Made by a program: the position numbers and the translations under genes
Assembly: GCF_003609775.1 (NCBI RefSeq)
Contig: NZ_AP018049.1
Location: 930,001 to 994,000, forward strand
DNA: 64,000 bases
Reading direction: 5' to 3'
Source: Prevotella melaninogenica
GTDB taxonomy: Bacteria; Bacteroidota; Bacteroidia; Bacteroidales; Bacteroidaceae
Shown: positions 36,702 through 46,069 of the stretch, one piece after another
Position numbering within the stretch: the stretch's first letter is position 1
How the letters are laid out: every line of letters starts with the position of its first letter
The notes under the pieces: generated by a model
Databases searched by the model: none
Told to the model about the DNA's origin: nothing
What the model saw: the letters and a program-made list of their open reading frames with translations, nothing else

Positions 36702-39626
36702 ATGAATATGAAAAACCTAAAATGGGCACAAGTTGTCTTACTTGCTTTATTAATATTACTACCAAAACAAATATTAGCTTATCAAAAAGCAATATTGCTT
36801 CCCCCAACGCGAAATTATACTATTCATGGTCGTATTGTAGACTCTTTTACAAACCTCCCTATATCAAATGTTAAACTAACTTTACTATCAGCAGATAGTA
36901 CAGTAATAGATACATGTCGCACCTTTATATGGAACGACAAAGCTGTTCATCCCGACTCCTATTTCTATATGCAAAAGAATTTGAGTGAGGGAAAATACAT
37001 TTTTAAAATAGAACATCCTGATTATTTTACAACTTTTGTCGACAAAGAACTACTATTCAAAAGTAGAAATACAAGCATTGACATGCAAGACATTCCCATC
37101 AAGAGAAAAGGAATGGAAAATAAAGAGCATATGTTAGGCGAGATTGTTGTTAAGAGTACAAAAATTAAGATGGTTATGAAGGGTGATACTATTATATATA
37201 ATGCAGATGCCTTCAATCTCCCTCAGGGAAGTATGCTTGATGCGCTAATCAGACAATTACCAGGCGCTACACTTAATAGTAATGGCGAAATATTCATTAA
37301 TGGTCGAAAATTAGATTATCTTACACTTAACGGCAAAGATTTCTTCAAGGGAAATAACAAACAATTAATAGACAATTTGCCAAACTATACTGTTAAAAAT
37401 CTAAAGGTTTTTGAAAAAAGTACTGATAGAAGTCAGGCTATGGGTGTTGATATTGATAAGAAAGACTACATCATGGATATCTCACTAAAGAAAAAATATG
37501 AAAAAACTTTTATAGCTAACTTTGATATAGCTGGTGGTACGAACAGCAGGTATGCAACCAAAGCTTTCGGATTATATTTCACTCCACGATTGCAGTTATC
37601 TATTTTCTCAAATATTAATAATGTGAATGAAGACCGCAAACCTGGAGAAAAGGGAGATTGGGATCCAACTAAACTACCAAACGGTCAGGTTATACAAAAA
37701 ACAGTAGGTCTTAACGCTGCTGTTAGCAATGAAAAAAACACATTTGAAAATAATATATCTACAAGTTTCTCGTGGAGAGATACACATAATATCAGTCAAA
37801 TTATAGCTGAATCTTTCTTAAATGGGGGAAACAACTTTAGTCGTAGCATCTCAGATGTTAAATCCAAGAACTTTATTTATGACTTTCAAAATAATTTAAA
37901 GATTTCAAAACCCATTTTCCTAAAATCAACTATAAGATTAAATTACAATAAATTTGATAATTGGGGATCTGTCCGTTCAGCACGCTTCAATGCAGACCCA
38001 TCACCAATAGGTAGTACAGAAGCAATATTAGATACAATATTTTCCTCTTCCAGAAACAGACTTGTAAATGATTTTGGCGTAAACCGATTGTCTTCTAAAA
38101 CATATGGATTCGGTCATTCACTTACAACTTTCGCCAATGTTAATGCATATAAACAGTTGCCATCTGGTGATCGTATATCAGCATTGATAGAAGGTGACTA
38201 TTTAAATACTGCAAATTCAATGTTCAACAATTACCAGTTGAAGTACTTAAAAAGCAATGCTATAAATGATTATCGCAATCGATATGACAACACTCCATCT
38301 TATTCCTACAATTATCGTGTAGGACCACAATATACATTCGTGATTCCTAATGGATTTAGACTTTTCACAGGATATCAATATCAGCAAAAAGGAAGTTACC
38401 GAAACAACCAAAAATACAGATTAGACAAACTATACAAATGGCAGGAAGAAAATCACGCTCTTGGCAGTTTACCTTCTTCACGTGATTCACTCCTACTCGC
38501 ATTAGATGCTAACAATAGTTACAAAGGATATTATATAAGTAAACAAAATTCGGTTTCACTCGGATTTGGTTGTTCAAAATCTAAGAATCACAACAATGTT
38601 TTTTTCAATACAAACGTGTTTGTTGGTTACAAAAGTGAAAAACTTGACTATCGCAATTCATTGCTAAACACTTCTATCCAACAATATAATTGGGTTTCAG
38701 AATTGTCTCTAAATATGGGATTTACAATAAACAAATACAGTTTTTACGGAACTATGACTTCGAAAATGGAAACTCCAAACCTTTACTCAAAAATTACCCG
38801 ATCTGACAATTCCAATCCTTTAGCTATCTCTTTAGGTAATCCGAATTTGAAAAATAGTAGAAAAACAGATATATCTTTAACCTTTAGTGATAACAACAAT
38901 AGGCGATTTAAGCTGCCAATGGCATTTATAAATATCAATATTAATCAGAATGCTGTTGCTAATGGATTTACTTACAATCCTACAACGGGTGTATATACAT
39001 ATAAACCACAGAATGTTAAGGGAAACTGGTATGGCAATATTGGATTATATGATACTTTTCCATTAGATAATAAAAACAACTTCACATTAGTAAACGCTAT
39101 TGTCTATAGTTACAACCACAATGTAGACTTCACAGGAGTAACAGGTCAAACAGAAAGTATGTTGAGTAAAGTGAATAACCATTGGTTAGAGGATAACCTA
39201 TCGTTAAATTATCAAAAAGGTGGATTGACCTGTAGCTTGGTTGGCGAAATGAAATGGAGATATGCTAATAGCAGACGTGAAAATTTCTCAACTATTCGTA
39301 CCTTGGATTTTAATTATGGTATGTTAGGTTCATACAAATTTAATTTTGGATTAGAAACAGGTATGGATCTTAAGATGTTTAGCCGCCACGGTTATTCAGA
39401 TTCTCTTATAAATGCGAATGATTTAATTTGTAACGTATACATTAGTAAGAGTTTCGCTAAAGGGAAACTGGCAGCCAAACTTGAAGGGTACGATATATTT
39501 CATCAACTCAAGAACATAAGTTATGAGATAAATGGGCAAGGAAAAACCGAGACAAGATTTAATGCTATTCCAAATTACTTAATGTTGCATCTCATTTATA
39601 AAATGAACATAAGTGGGAAAAAATGA
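36702..39626 (+). CDS. TonB-type outer-membrane beta-barrel protein (large)
   Basis: 974 residues. Signal peptide to LAYQ (about residue 26), then a carboxypeptidase-regulatory-like domain (YTIHGRIVDSFTNLPISNVK). Next a plug (GEIVVKSTKIKMVMKGDTII, LPGATLNSNGEIFINGRKLD) and a barrel of the outer-membrane family related to TonB receptors, with no SusC signature. It is third gene of the BlaI/BlaR1 module, 89 bp after blaR1-like with a hairpin between. The regulated cargo is unknown. It ends at a strong terminator. Confidence 0.9.
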   Translation: MNMKNLKWAQVVLLALLILLPKQILAYQKAILLPPTRNYTIHGRIVDSFTNLPISNVKLTLLSADSTVIDTCRTFIWNDKAVHPDSYFYMQKNLSEGKYIFKIEHPDYFTTFVDKELLFKSRNTSIDMQDIPIKRKGMENKEHMLGEIVVKSTKIKMVMKGDTIIYNADAFNLPQGSMLDALIRQLPGATLNSNGEIFINGRKLDYLTLNGKDFFKGNNKQLIDNLPNYTVKNLKVFEKSTDRSQAMGVDIDKKDYIMDISLKKKYEKTFIANFDIAGGTNSRYATKAFGLYFTPRLQLSIFSNINNVNEDRKPGEKGDWDPTKLPNGQVIQKTVGLNAAVSNEKNTFENNISTSFSWRDTHNISQIIAESFLNGGNNFSRSISDVKSKNFIYDFQNNLKISKPIFLKSTIRLNYNKFDNWGSVRSARFNADPSPIGSTEAILDTIFSSSRNRLVNDFGVNRLSSKTYGFGHSLTTFANVNAYKQLPSGDRISALIEGDYLNTANSMFNNYQLKYLKSNAINDYRNRYDNTPSYSYNYRVGPQYTFVIPNGFRLFTGYQYQQKGSYRNNQKYRLDKLYKWQEENHALGSLPSSRDSLLLALDANNSYKGYYISKQNSVSLGFGCSKSKNHNNVFFNTNVFVGYKSEKLDYRNSLLNTSIQQYNWVSELSLNMGFTINKYSFYGTMTSKMETPNLYSKITRSDNSNPLAISLGNPNLKNSRKTDISLTFSDNNNRRFKLPMAFINININQNAVANGFTYNPTTGVYTYKPQNVKGNWYGNIGLYDTFPLDNKNNFTLVNAIVYSYNHNVDFTGVTGQTESMLSKVNNHWLEDNLSLNYQKGGLTCSLVGEMKWRYANSRRENFSTIRTLDFNYGMLGSYKFNFGLETGMDLKMFSRHGYSDSLINANDLICNVYISKSFAKGKLAAKLEGYDIFHQLKNISYEINGQGKTETRFNAIPNYLMLHLIYKMNISGKK

Positions 39627-39654
39627 AATTAGTCGTTACTTAAAAAATATATTT

Positions 39655-39694
39655 CAGCGTGAAGTTTCTAAAAATAACTTCACGCTGTTTTTTT
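39655..39694 (+). terminator. Terminator of the BlaI/BlaR1/barrel module
   Basis: CAGCGTGAAGTT (39655-39666) pairs perfectly with AACTTCACGCTG (39676-39687), then seven Ts. Confidence 0.92.
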
Positions 39695-39734
39695 GATAAA
39701 CCAAGACCTCTACAAAAGTCTTCATTAACTTCTT

Positions 39735-39867
39735 TCTCACATACAAAAATACAACTATATCACTATGATAATTTTAATTTCTTTTTGCTGTCACTTTTAA
39801 CACTTCGCATAAACATACTACAAATCAATGGATTAGAAGTATATTTCGTATGACAGGAGTGACAGGA
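39735..39867. repeat. 133-bp direct repeat, copy 2 (DR2)
   Basis: Same orientation and length as DR1 (34468-34600). Both end in TGACAGnAGTGACAGGA. It lies 41 bp after the module terminator. Confidence 0.85.
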
Positions 39868-40071
39868 AATGTTATTTTAAAGAAATTACGTTATTATACA
39901 AAACAGAAATATAATCTGGAAATGAGAATCCAAAATTATACCACAGAATCATGCTCGTTAAAATATTAAGGAACTGGCTCCACATTGACTATAAAGCTTA
40001 TCCATAAACCCATTACACTCCTTATTGAGAATGGAACACAATAATCCTCTTTATAAACATGCGAAGGGTAA

Positions 40072-40130
40072 ACACATATTGTGCGGAGGCTCAACACACA
40101 TGGTGTGAACAGCAAGTACCAATCGCTTGG
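40072..40130. repeat. Class A palindrome array (A6)
   Basis: Units start at 40072 (ACACATATTGTGC), 40094 (ACACACATGGTGT) and, decayed, 40116: exact 22-bp period. Confidence 0.85.
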
Positions 40131-40254
40131 AAAGCTTATAGTCTTCCGTCCAACCTACTATACTTAAAGTAGAAAGAACTGTTTACATATTACTCTGTTG
40201 TAAAAGAAAAAACAAACCACAACTGATGATATACTGACAAAGTTATAGGAATAA

Positions 40255-40282
40255 AAAAGACTCTCAAGATTGAGAGTCTTTT
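40255..40282 (-). terminator. tRNA-Cys terminator
   Basis: A GACTCTC/GAGAGTC stem (40259-40265 with 40272-40278) extended by A-T pairs, followed by a T run on the minus strand. Confidence 0.8.
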
Positions 40283-40283
40283 G

Positions 40284-40354
40284 AGGTGCCTAGCGGAATC
40301 GAACCGCTCTCCATGGTTTTGCAGACCATTGCCTAACCTCCCGGCCCAAGCACC
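40284..40354 (-). tRNA. tRNA-Cys (anticodon GCA)
   Basis: On the minus strand the acceptor GGTGCTT pairs with AGGCACC (one G-U). The anticodon loop CTGCAAA gives GCA, and the T-arm GCGGTTCGATTCCGC is perfect. 71 nt, CCA not encoded. It has its own promoter and terminator. Confidence 0.93.
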
Positions 40355-40389
40355 ATTCTATTACAAACCATTATTGTGATTTGCGAGTG

Positions 40390-40421
40390 CAAAGATAATC
40401 AAATAATTCGGTTTAACCAAA
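40390..40421 (-). promoter_or_regulatory. tRNA-Cys promoter
   Basis: On the minus strand TTTG (40418-40421), 20-bp spacer, TATCTTTG (40390-40397). Confidence 0.8.
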
Positions 40422-40548
40422 CAATTCAGAAACTTTTTTCAATAAACATTGTGTAAACTCTTCTCTATAAAAGAATCTAATAAGTTTTCACAAATATTGG
40501 GTGAAAAGATGATATAAACAATTCTATTGACAAATTTCTTCCTTGAAA

Positions 40549-40734
40549 CTATTTAAAGCAAACAGGCTTTTTACGTCCTGCCAGTTTCTGCTTTTCCTTC
40601 AATTGGTCGTGCATAGCACATCCAGAGCATCCATGACACGGGTCACCTGCTGCTCGAAACGATTGCCATGTACGATAAACCACATAACCGATAGCTGATA
40701 GTAGCACTACAGCTAATACAATATATTGCCACAT
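40549..40734 (-). CDS. FeoB-associated Cys-rich membrane miniprotein
   Basis: 61 residues from the ATG at 40734, which has a rare good Shine-Dalgarno (AAAGGAGG, six bases upstream); a TTG eight codons earlier is rejected for that reason. One membrane helix (YIVLAVVLLSAIGYVVYRTW) is followed by CHGCSGCAMHDQ, a C-x2-C-x2-C cluster, and a basic tail. This is the layout of the small proteins found with FeoB, but no feo gene is nearby; it ends the operon with the YkvA protein. Confidence 0.75.
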   Translation of the reverse strand: MWQYIVLAVVLLSAIGYVVYRTWQSFRAAGDPCHGCSGCAMHDQLKEKQKLAGRKKPVCFK

Positions 40735-40754
40735 AAATTCCTCCTTTATACTTT

Positions 40755-41162
40755 TCAAACAGGCGTATCGGTAGTATCTTCAGTAAAAAGATCTTCTGCC
40801 ACGTTCATCTCGTCATCATCAAACCACTTTGACAACTTCTCATGTGCCTGCTTCTTCATATCATCATCAACAGAAGACCACACTTTGTTTAACGCATAAA
40901 GTAAAACACCAAGGTCGTCTGAAAGTCCTGCAATAGGAATTGCATCAGGTACTGCGTCAAGTGGTGAGATAAGATAACCCAGCGCACCAATGATAATAGC
41001 CTTATCCTTAAGCGATACTTTATCACTCTGCATCAAATAATACAAAAGCAATGCCACATATACCAACTTAGCACCAGCACGCTTTGCAATACGCTGTATT
41101 TTATCAAAGAAACCCTGTTGGGTAAACTTATCTTTATATTTCTGTAAATCAGATAATTCCAT
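40755..41162 (-). CDS. YkvA family (DUF1232) membrane protein
   Basis: 135 residues. The DUF1232 core is KAIIIGALGYLISPLDAVPDAIPIAGLSDD (about residues 52-82), with the P-x-D-x-x-P-D motif. One hydrophobic segment lies before it. An acidic tail follows. Function is unknown in the family. It sits between two other small membrane proteins on the same strand, 25 bp after the previous stop. Confidence 0.9.
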   Translation of the reverse strand: MELSDLQKYKDKFTQQGFFDKIQRIAKRAGAKLVYVALLLYYLMQSDKVSLKDKAIIIGALGYLISPLDAVPDAIPIAGLSDDLGVLLYALNKVWSSVDDDMKKQAHEKLSKWFDDDEMNVAEDLFTEDTTDTPV

Positions 41163-41187
41163 ATTACAATTAAGTTATTAATAAAAT

Positions 41188-41616
41188 TTACTTGAAAGCC
41201 ATCACACGGTCCACATAAGCCTTCGCTTCAGGATAATCTTGATTAGCTCGACGAATCTTCTTACGCACCAAGATCTTCATCATTATTCTATAAAGAAGGA
41301 AGAGTACCAAGCCAATACCAATAGCTACCAGAACATTCAAAAAGCCCTTAAAAGGGAGTGAATCGTCTGGAAATGCCGACATAATTAATATTGGTAAACA
41401 CAAAAGGAAACCGGCAATCGTATAGCGTGAACGCTCAGTACCCTCACTATCCAAGGCCGCCTGATAATCGAAGAGATAATTAGAAAGGTCTTCTTCACTA
41501 ACATTATCTGGCAACTGAGGGAATCCAGCCTCATCCTTATGATTTCTGATTCTATTTTCTACTCTGTGTTGAAAATCGTCCAACACGGTTACATATCGTT
41601 CTTCTAAATCTTTCAT
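41188..41616 (-). CDS. Small two-helix membrane protein, unknown function
   Basis: 142 residues from the ATG at 41616 (MKDLEERYVTVLDDFQHR). The frame is open upstream, but that part lies in the RNase P RNA, so it is not coding. The N-terminal half is a charged helix, then two membrane segments (TIAGFLLCLPILIMSAF and LNVLVAIGIGLVLFLLYRIM) and a basic tail ending DRVMAFK. No family recognised. It lies 100 bp after rnpB on the same strand and begins the YkvA operon. Confidence 0.65.
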   Translation of the reverse strand: MKDLEERYVTVLDDFQHRVENRIRNHKDEAGFPQLPDNVSEEDLSNYLFDYQAALDSEGTERSRYTIAGFLLCLPILIMSAFPDDSLPFKGFLNVLVAIGIGLVLFLLYRIMMKILVRKKIRRANQDYPEAKAYVDRVMAFK

Positions 41617-41715
41617 GACTATCCAAAGTTTTTTTATTAGTAAAGGCCACACCCTAATTCCCTTCATAATTCTAAAGAGAATGTGAGAAGGTGAGCGTGT
41701 ATGAAAGAAAAATAA

Positions 41716-42104
41716 AACAGTGTTCCTATAAGCCGGGTTCTGTTTCTTCCTCATCTTTCGATAATAGGAAGATGCCTGTCATTTATCTATATTACAAGTC
41801 ACCTTGCAATTAAAGCATTCTACCCTCCGTTGTGCTTACGCTTGGGCGGGCTACCCTCAAACAACGGTATACATGAACTTGCAGCTCCTGAACGGCACAG
41901 CCAGACGATTACCCGCCTGCTGGTAGTCTCTTACACCACCTTCTCATCCTTACCACACATTACTGTGTGGCGGTTATTTTCTTCTACCTACATCTACTGT
42001 CACCAATAGCTTCTATTTTCGGAAGCAGGATGCCCTATGCTGCCCGGACTTTCCTCTCGCACCCATTACAGATGCCAGCGACAGAGCCGGAACACTGCCT
42101 TATC
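41716..42104 (-). ncRNA. rnpB: RNase P RNA (bacterial type A)
   Basis: On the minus strand the canonical GAGGAAAGTCCGGGC (near 42060-42046) and the matching 3' GAACCCGGCTTATAGG are present. P1 forms from CAGTGTTCC at the 5' end (42098-42090) with GGAACACTG at the 3' end (41726-41718). About 389 nt, normal size. A T-rich stretch directly after P1 should terminate it. RNase P trims the 5' ends of tRNA precursors. Confidence 0.96.
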
Positions 42105-42110
42105 AAAATG

Positions 42111-42141
42111 CAAAGATAATGGAAAACATGGAAAAGCCAAA
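42111..42141 (-). promoter_or_regulatory. rnpB promoter
   Basis: On the minus strand TTTG (42138-42141), 19-bp spacer, TATCTTTG (42111-42118); places the RNA 5' end near 42104. Confidence 0.8.
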
Positions 42142-42374
42142 ATATTTCATTGATAATCTAAACTTAGCAAAGAAAAGAGATAATATAAGAGGTATGAAAG
42201 AAGTTATAATGTAAACGTAAACACATCGACATAAAATAGCTAAGACAACATAGACACGTATCAAGCAATAAAACAAGATTCTTATAGTTACCTTTAAACC
42301 TAATAAACCTATACTTATCAGGTTATAAAACAATACTTTACACATACCAGAGAACACTTTCACAAAATTATTTT

Positions 42375-42455
42375 CATGAAAAGAAATAATTATTATCATG
42401 AAAATAAATATTTCCACTCGTGAAAATAATTATTTCTTTTCATGAAAATAAGTAC
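42375..42455. repeat. Class C 22-bp-period array (C1)
   Basis: CATGAAAA or CGTGAAAA begins at 42375, 42397, 42419 and 42441: four units exactly 22 bp apart, each followed by an AT-rich half such as TAAATATTTCCACT. It shares the period but not the sequence of classes A and B. Confidence 0.88.
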
Positions 42456-42728
42456 AGCATATAGTAGATTTAAAGCCTCTGCCGCACCTTTAAGAGTTTT
42501 AAATATTAAATAACACCATCAATAAAAGGCTCCAACACAGAGTGAGAGAACATAATCCACATGACATTATGACTTATGTTTTCTTTCATTTTGTCAGTTT
42601 GAAAAAATATAAAAGCTACAAATAGAAATAAAAGGCATTTACGAACTAAACAAATGTAAAACTTTTCTCGTTTAAGACTAATAGTCGTTAAGGATTAATT
42701 TTCAAATGTTAAAATCGGATAAAGATAA

Positions 42729-42743
42729 CTGACAAAATGTCGG
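42729..42743. promoter_or_regulatory. Inverted repeat shared with groESL and clpB (stress motif, site 2)
   Basis: CTGACAAAATGTCGG, with AA/TT just outside, has the GACA-N3-TGTC core. It covers the -33 region of the degP promoter (-7 box at 42762). Confidence 0.6.
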
Positions 42744-42761
42744 TTTTAGGAAATTTGCACC

Positions 42762-42769
42762 TATATTTG
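42762..42769 (+). promoter_or_regulatory. degP -7 box (TATATTTG)
   Basis: A TAnnTTTG match 85 bp before the start. The -33 position has TTTT and overlaps the inverted repeat. The leader carries a small hairpin ATGTC/GACAT (42781-42795). Confidence 0.6.
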
Positions 42770-42854
42770 CATCTGAGAATATGTCAGCGAGACATTTACA
42801 AATAATGACGGCTTGACACATATAAACGTAATTAACGAACAAATAATTAAGAAT

Positions 42855-44321
42855 ATGAAGAATTTATCAAAGTATTTGGCAGGCGCAGCGTGTGTTACAG
42901 CCCTCGCCTTTTCTACTGGAGCCTTCATCAAAGTGTATGCTGCTGAAGCACCTGTTGTAGCTCCTGGTCAGCCTGTTGACCTTACATACGCAGCTGAGAA
43001 AGCCCTTCCTGCTGTCGTTCACATTAAGTATGTACAGAATTCTAAGACACAGACCGTTGAAGTTCAAGATGACCCATTTGGTGGTTTCTTCGATCCATTT
43101 GGCTTCTTTGGAAATCCTAACCAAGGTAATGGCTCACGTCGCCAGCAAGTTCAGACTCCTAAGAAGGAGGCTACAGGTAGTGGTGTAATCATTTCATCTG
43201 ATGGTTATATCGTAACAAATAATCACGTTGTTGAGGGTGCTGACGAGTTAACTATCACACTGAATGACAACCGTGAGTTCTCTGCTCGCATCGTTGGAAC
43301 AGACAAGCAGACTGACCTTGCACTTTTGAAGGTTAATGCAACCAACCTCCCTACCCTCCCTGTAGGTGACTCAGACAAATTAAAGGTAGGTGAATGGGTA
43401 ATTGCTGTAGGTAACCCTTATAACCTCAATAACACAGTAACTGCTGGTATCGTTAGTGCTAAGTCACGTGGCTTAGGTGCTACACGCAATGGTATCGAGA
43501 GTTTTATTCAGACCGACGCAGCTATCAACCAGGGTAACTCTGGTGGTGCATTGGTTAACACTCAGGGCGAGTTGGTTGGTATCAATGCAATGCTTTACTC
43601 GCAGACTGGTGCATATAGTGGTTACGGATTTGCTATCCCTACAACTATCATGAACAAGGTTGTTGATGATATTAAGAAGTATGGTAGCGTACAGCGTGTA
43701 ATGCTCGGCATCCAAGGTGGTGACGTTTTGAACTTCATCAACGCACAGAAGGAAGAAGGCAAGAACGTTGACCTCGGTACAAACGAAGGTGTTTACGTTA
43801 GTGAGGTATCTGAGGAAGGCAATGGTGCAGCCTTAGGTTTGGCAAAGGGTGATGTTATCACTAAGTTCGACGGACAGAAGGTAACACGTATGTCTGAGCT
43901 TCAGCAGGCACTCAACAGCAAGCGTCCTGGAGATAAGGCTACAGTAACCTTCATCCGTAACAAGAAGGAAGTTTCAAAGACTATCACGCTGAAAAATGCT
44001 CAGGGTACGACAAAGGTAATTGAACAAGCAGACATTGATGTTCTCGGTGGTCAGTTCCGTCCAGTACAAGATGCCCTTAAGAAGCAGCTGAACATTAACT
44101 ATGGTCTTGAAGTACTGAAGGTTAACAATGGAGCTTTGAAGGCTGCTGGAATCAATCGTGGTTTCATCATCCAGAATGTAAATGAGACCATGGTGAAGAG
44201 TATTGACGACCTGCAGAATATCGTTAAGAAGGCATCAACCAGCAAAGACCCAGTTCTCTATGTTCAGGGTATCTATCCAACTGGTAAGAAGGCTTACTTC
44301 GCTATCCCTCTTGCGGACTAA
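42855..44321 (+). CDS. degP: DegP/HtrA-type periplasmic serine protease
   Basis: 488 residues from the ATG at 42855. A signal peptide runs to about residue 31 (VYAA). Trypsin-like catalytic triad: His124 in TNNHVVEG, Asp154 in TDLALLK and Ser229 in NQGNSGGAL. Two PDZ regions follow, the first near 285-385 (NEGVYVSEVSEEGNGAALGL) and the second at the C-terminus. It degrades or refolds misfolded envelope proteins. A GFFDPFGFFG-rich linker precedes the protease, as in Do-family members. The shared stress motif sits over its promoter. Confidence 0.96.
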   Translation: MKNLSKYLAGAACVTALAFSTGAFIKVYAAEAPVVAPGQPVDLTYAAEKALPAVVHIKYVQNSKTQTVEVQDDPFGGFFDPFGFFGNPNQGNGSRRQQVQTPKKEATGSGVIISSDGYIVTNNHVVEGADELTITLNDNREFSARIVGTDKQTDLALLKVNATNLPTLPVGDSDKLKVGEWVIAVGNPYNLNNTVTAGIVSAKSRGLGATRNGIESFIQTDAAINQGNSGGALVNTQGELVGINAMLYSQTGAYSGYGFAIPTTIMNKVVDDIKKYGSVQRVMLGIQGGDVLNFINAQKEEGKNVDLGTNEGVYVSEVSEEGNGAALGLAKGDVITKFDGQKVTRMSELQQALNSKRPGDKATVTFIRNKKEVSKTITLKNAQGTTKVIEQADIDVLGGQFRPVQDALKKQLNINYGLEVLKVNNGALKAAGINRGFIIQNVNETMVKSIDDLQNIVKKASTSKDPVLYVQGIYPTGKKAYFAIPLAD

Positions 44322-44357
44322 TAGCTAATATCTTTCAGCAAAGAAGCTGACATCATA

Positions 44358-44406
44358 AAAATCCTCCATTCTTGGTTTTCACACACAAGAATGGGGGATT
44401 TTCTTT
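44358..44406 (+). terminator. degP terminator
   Basis: A long stem, AAATCCTCCATTCTTG with CAAGAATGGGGGATTT (one mismatch), then TTCTTTT. Confidence 0.85.
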
Positions 44407-44636
44407 TGATAAATACTCCTATTTCTGCCCTATAAACACGACATCATAACCATTGAAAAATCGAAATAAACCTCATCTAATCAAACTAAAAGACATTGTA
44501 TAAACATGGAGGGAAGACGCAACCATGACGAAACTATAAACCACCTATCAATTAAGAAGAAACAGTCAAAAGACTAAAAACTTAATACACAACACAAAAT
44601 CATTATAGATTCTTATGTGAGTTTTTTACTTTTTTA

Positions 44637-44668
44637 TTTGTTTAACTCATTGAATTTGTGTAAATTTG
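44637..44668 (+). promoter_or_regulatory. rpoD operon promoter
   Basis: TTTG (44637-44640), 20-bp spacer, TAAATTTG (44661-44668), 26 bp before the start codon. Confidence 0.8.
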
Positions 44669-44694
44669 CCATCACTTAAAATAATGCTAAGCAC

Positions 44695-45558
44695 ATGAGA
44701 CAATTGAAAATCACAAAATCGATTACGAATCGAGAGAGTGCTTCTCTCGATAAGTATCTGCAGGAGATCGGTCACGAAGAAATGATCAGTATTGAAGAAG
44801 AAGTTGAGCTCGCTCAAAAAATCCGAAATGGTGATCGAAAAGCTTTAGAACGTCTGACAAAAGCTAACCTGCGCTTCGTTGTCTCTGTCGCAAAGCAGTA
44901 TCAAAACCAGGGACTATCTCTGCCTGACCTTATCAACGAAGGTAACGTTGGATTAATCAAAGCAGCAGAGAAGTTTGACGAGACCCGTGGATTCAAGTTT
45001 ATCTCATACGCTGTATGGTGGATAAGACAAAGTATCTTGCAAGCAATAGCAGAACAAAGTCGTATCATTAGGCTACCACTCAATCAAGTAAGTTCTGTCA
45101 ACAAAATCAATAAGATATTGACACAGTTTGAACAAGAGAATGAACGCCGCCCAAGTATTGATGAGATAGCACAGAACACTGATATACCAGAAGACAAGAT
45201 TGTTGATGCAATGAAGGTTAATTCACATCATGTCTCGGTAGATGCTCCGTTCTATGACGACGAACAAAGTAGCTTGCTGGATGTCATCCCTAATGATAAC
45301 ACGCCATCAACCGACAAGGAGCTGGTTGAAGAGAGTCTACGTGAAGAAATCGGAAGAGCCTTACAGATTCTTGAAGATAGAGAGAAGATGGTAATCGAGG
45401 CTTATTTCGGAATAAACCAACGCGAAATGACGCTGGAAGAGATAGGAAGTAAATACAATCTCACACGTGAACGGGTAAGACAGATTAAAGAAAAAGCAAT
45501 AAGACGCCTACGCCAACAAACCAACAGTAAGGTATTGAAGGCTTATTTAGGACAATAA
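44695..45558 (+). CDS. rpoD: Primary sigma factor RpoD/SigA (Bacteroidetes short form)
   Basis: 287 residues, the compact primary sigma typical of Bacteroidetes. Region 1.2 is [23 protein letters not shown]. Region 2 is [39 protein letters not shown] and [15 protein letters not shown]. Region 3 follows, and region 4 ends [28 protein letters not shown]. It directs RNA polymerase to TTTG/TAnnTTTG promoters like those in this window. It heads a run of five close co-directional genes up to 47896. Confidence 0.97.
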   Translation: MRQLKITKSITNRESASLDKYLQEIGHEEMISIEEEVELAQKIRNGDRKALERLTKANLRFVVSVAKQYQNQGLSLPDLINEGNVGLIKAAEKFDETRGFKFISYAVWWIRQSILQAIAEQSRIIRLPLNQVSSVNKINKILTQFEQENERRPSIDEIAQNTDIPEDKIVDAMKVNSHHVSVDAPFYDDEQSSLLDVIPNDNTPSTDKELVEESLREEIGRALQILEDREKMVIEAYFGINQREMTLEEIGSKYNLTRERVRQIKEKAIRRLRQQTNSKVLKAYLGQ

Positions 45559-45586
45559 CATTAACATTGTAAGATATTAATTTAAG

Positions 45587-46054
45587 ATGAAATTACGTCA
45601 GGTATTAATCATAGCAGTACTCCTGCTGGGATGGGTAAATAGTGGTAACGCAAAAGGATACAAGCCTGCAAAGGTTTATATGTTTGGTTTTGCAGCCTCT
45701 TTTAATGATTCAACGGTTTATATGACCAATATTCAGAAAGTGGATGCCTACCTTGCCAACGATCGTACAAACTTCCTTGCTAATCGCGAGGACTATTCAT
45801 ACCAGCTCCGCTATTATCTTCAGAATAATGGTTTAGTAAGCTACCCAACCTGCGTTACGATGTATGCTGAGAATGAGAATAAGGCTATGAAGAAGTTCGT
45901 AGCTTTGAAAAATAAATACGAAAAGGGTAAGAAGAAGTATGTTGTTAAGTCTATCTCTGATGCAGAGTTTAGCTATAAGACGATAACACCAGACAGTTAT
46001 ACTTCAAGCGAAGAGACACAAGAGAATACAAAAACTGCAGTGAAGTCAAAGTAA
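45587..46054 (+). CDS. Secreted protein of unknown function
   Basis: 155 residues. Signal peptide VLIIAVLLLGWVNSGNAKG. The mature part includes AKVYMFGFAASFNDSTVYMT and a lysine-rich central region (KKFVALKNKYEKGKKKYVVK), ending in a disordered T/S/E-rich tail. No family recognised, though similar small proteins accompany this locus in Bacteroidales. It is 28 bp after rpoD and 15 bp before the HprK-like gene, so probably cotranscribed. Confidence 0.75.
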   Translation: MKLRQVLIIAVLLLGWVNSGNAKGYKPAKVYMFGFAASFNDSTVYMTNIQKVDAYLANDRTNFLANREDYSYQLRYYLQNNGLVSYPTCVTMYAENENKAMKKFVALKNKYEKGKKKYVVKSISDAEFSYKTITPDSYTSSEETQENTKTAVKSK

Positions 46055-46069
46055 GCAGAGAAACTAAAG

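Larger units (their letters stand above)
39627..40283. other. Convergent intergenic region
   Basis: 657 bp with the module terminator, direct repeat DR2, array A6 and the tRNA-Cys terminator; no gene seen. Confidence 0.7.
42119..42854. other. Divergent intergenic region between rnpB and degP
   Basis: 735 bp holding the rnpB promoter, array C1 (42375-42455), the stress-motif site 2 and the degP promoter. No gene is seen. Confidence 0.7.
44322..44694. other. Intergenic region before rpoD
   Basis: 370 bp containing the degP terminator and the rpoD promoter; the stretch between them shows nothing assignable. Confidence 0.65.

Noticed and set aside
41617..41754. Longer start for the small membrane protein at 41188
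   Set aside because: The extra codons overlap the 3' end of RNase P RNA and its terminator.
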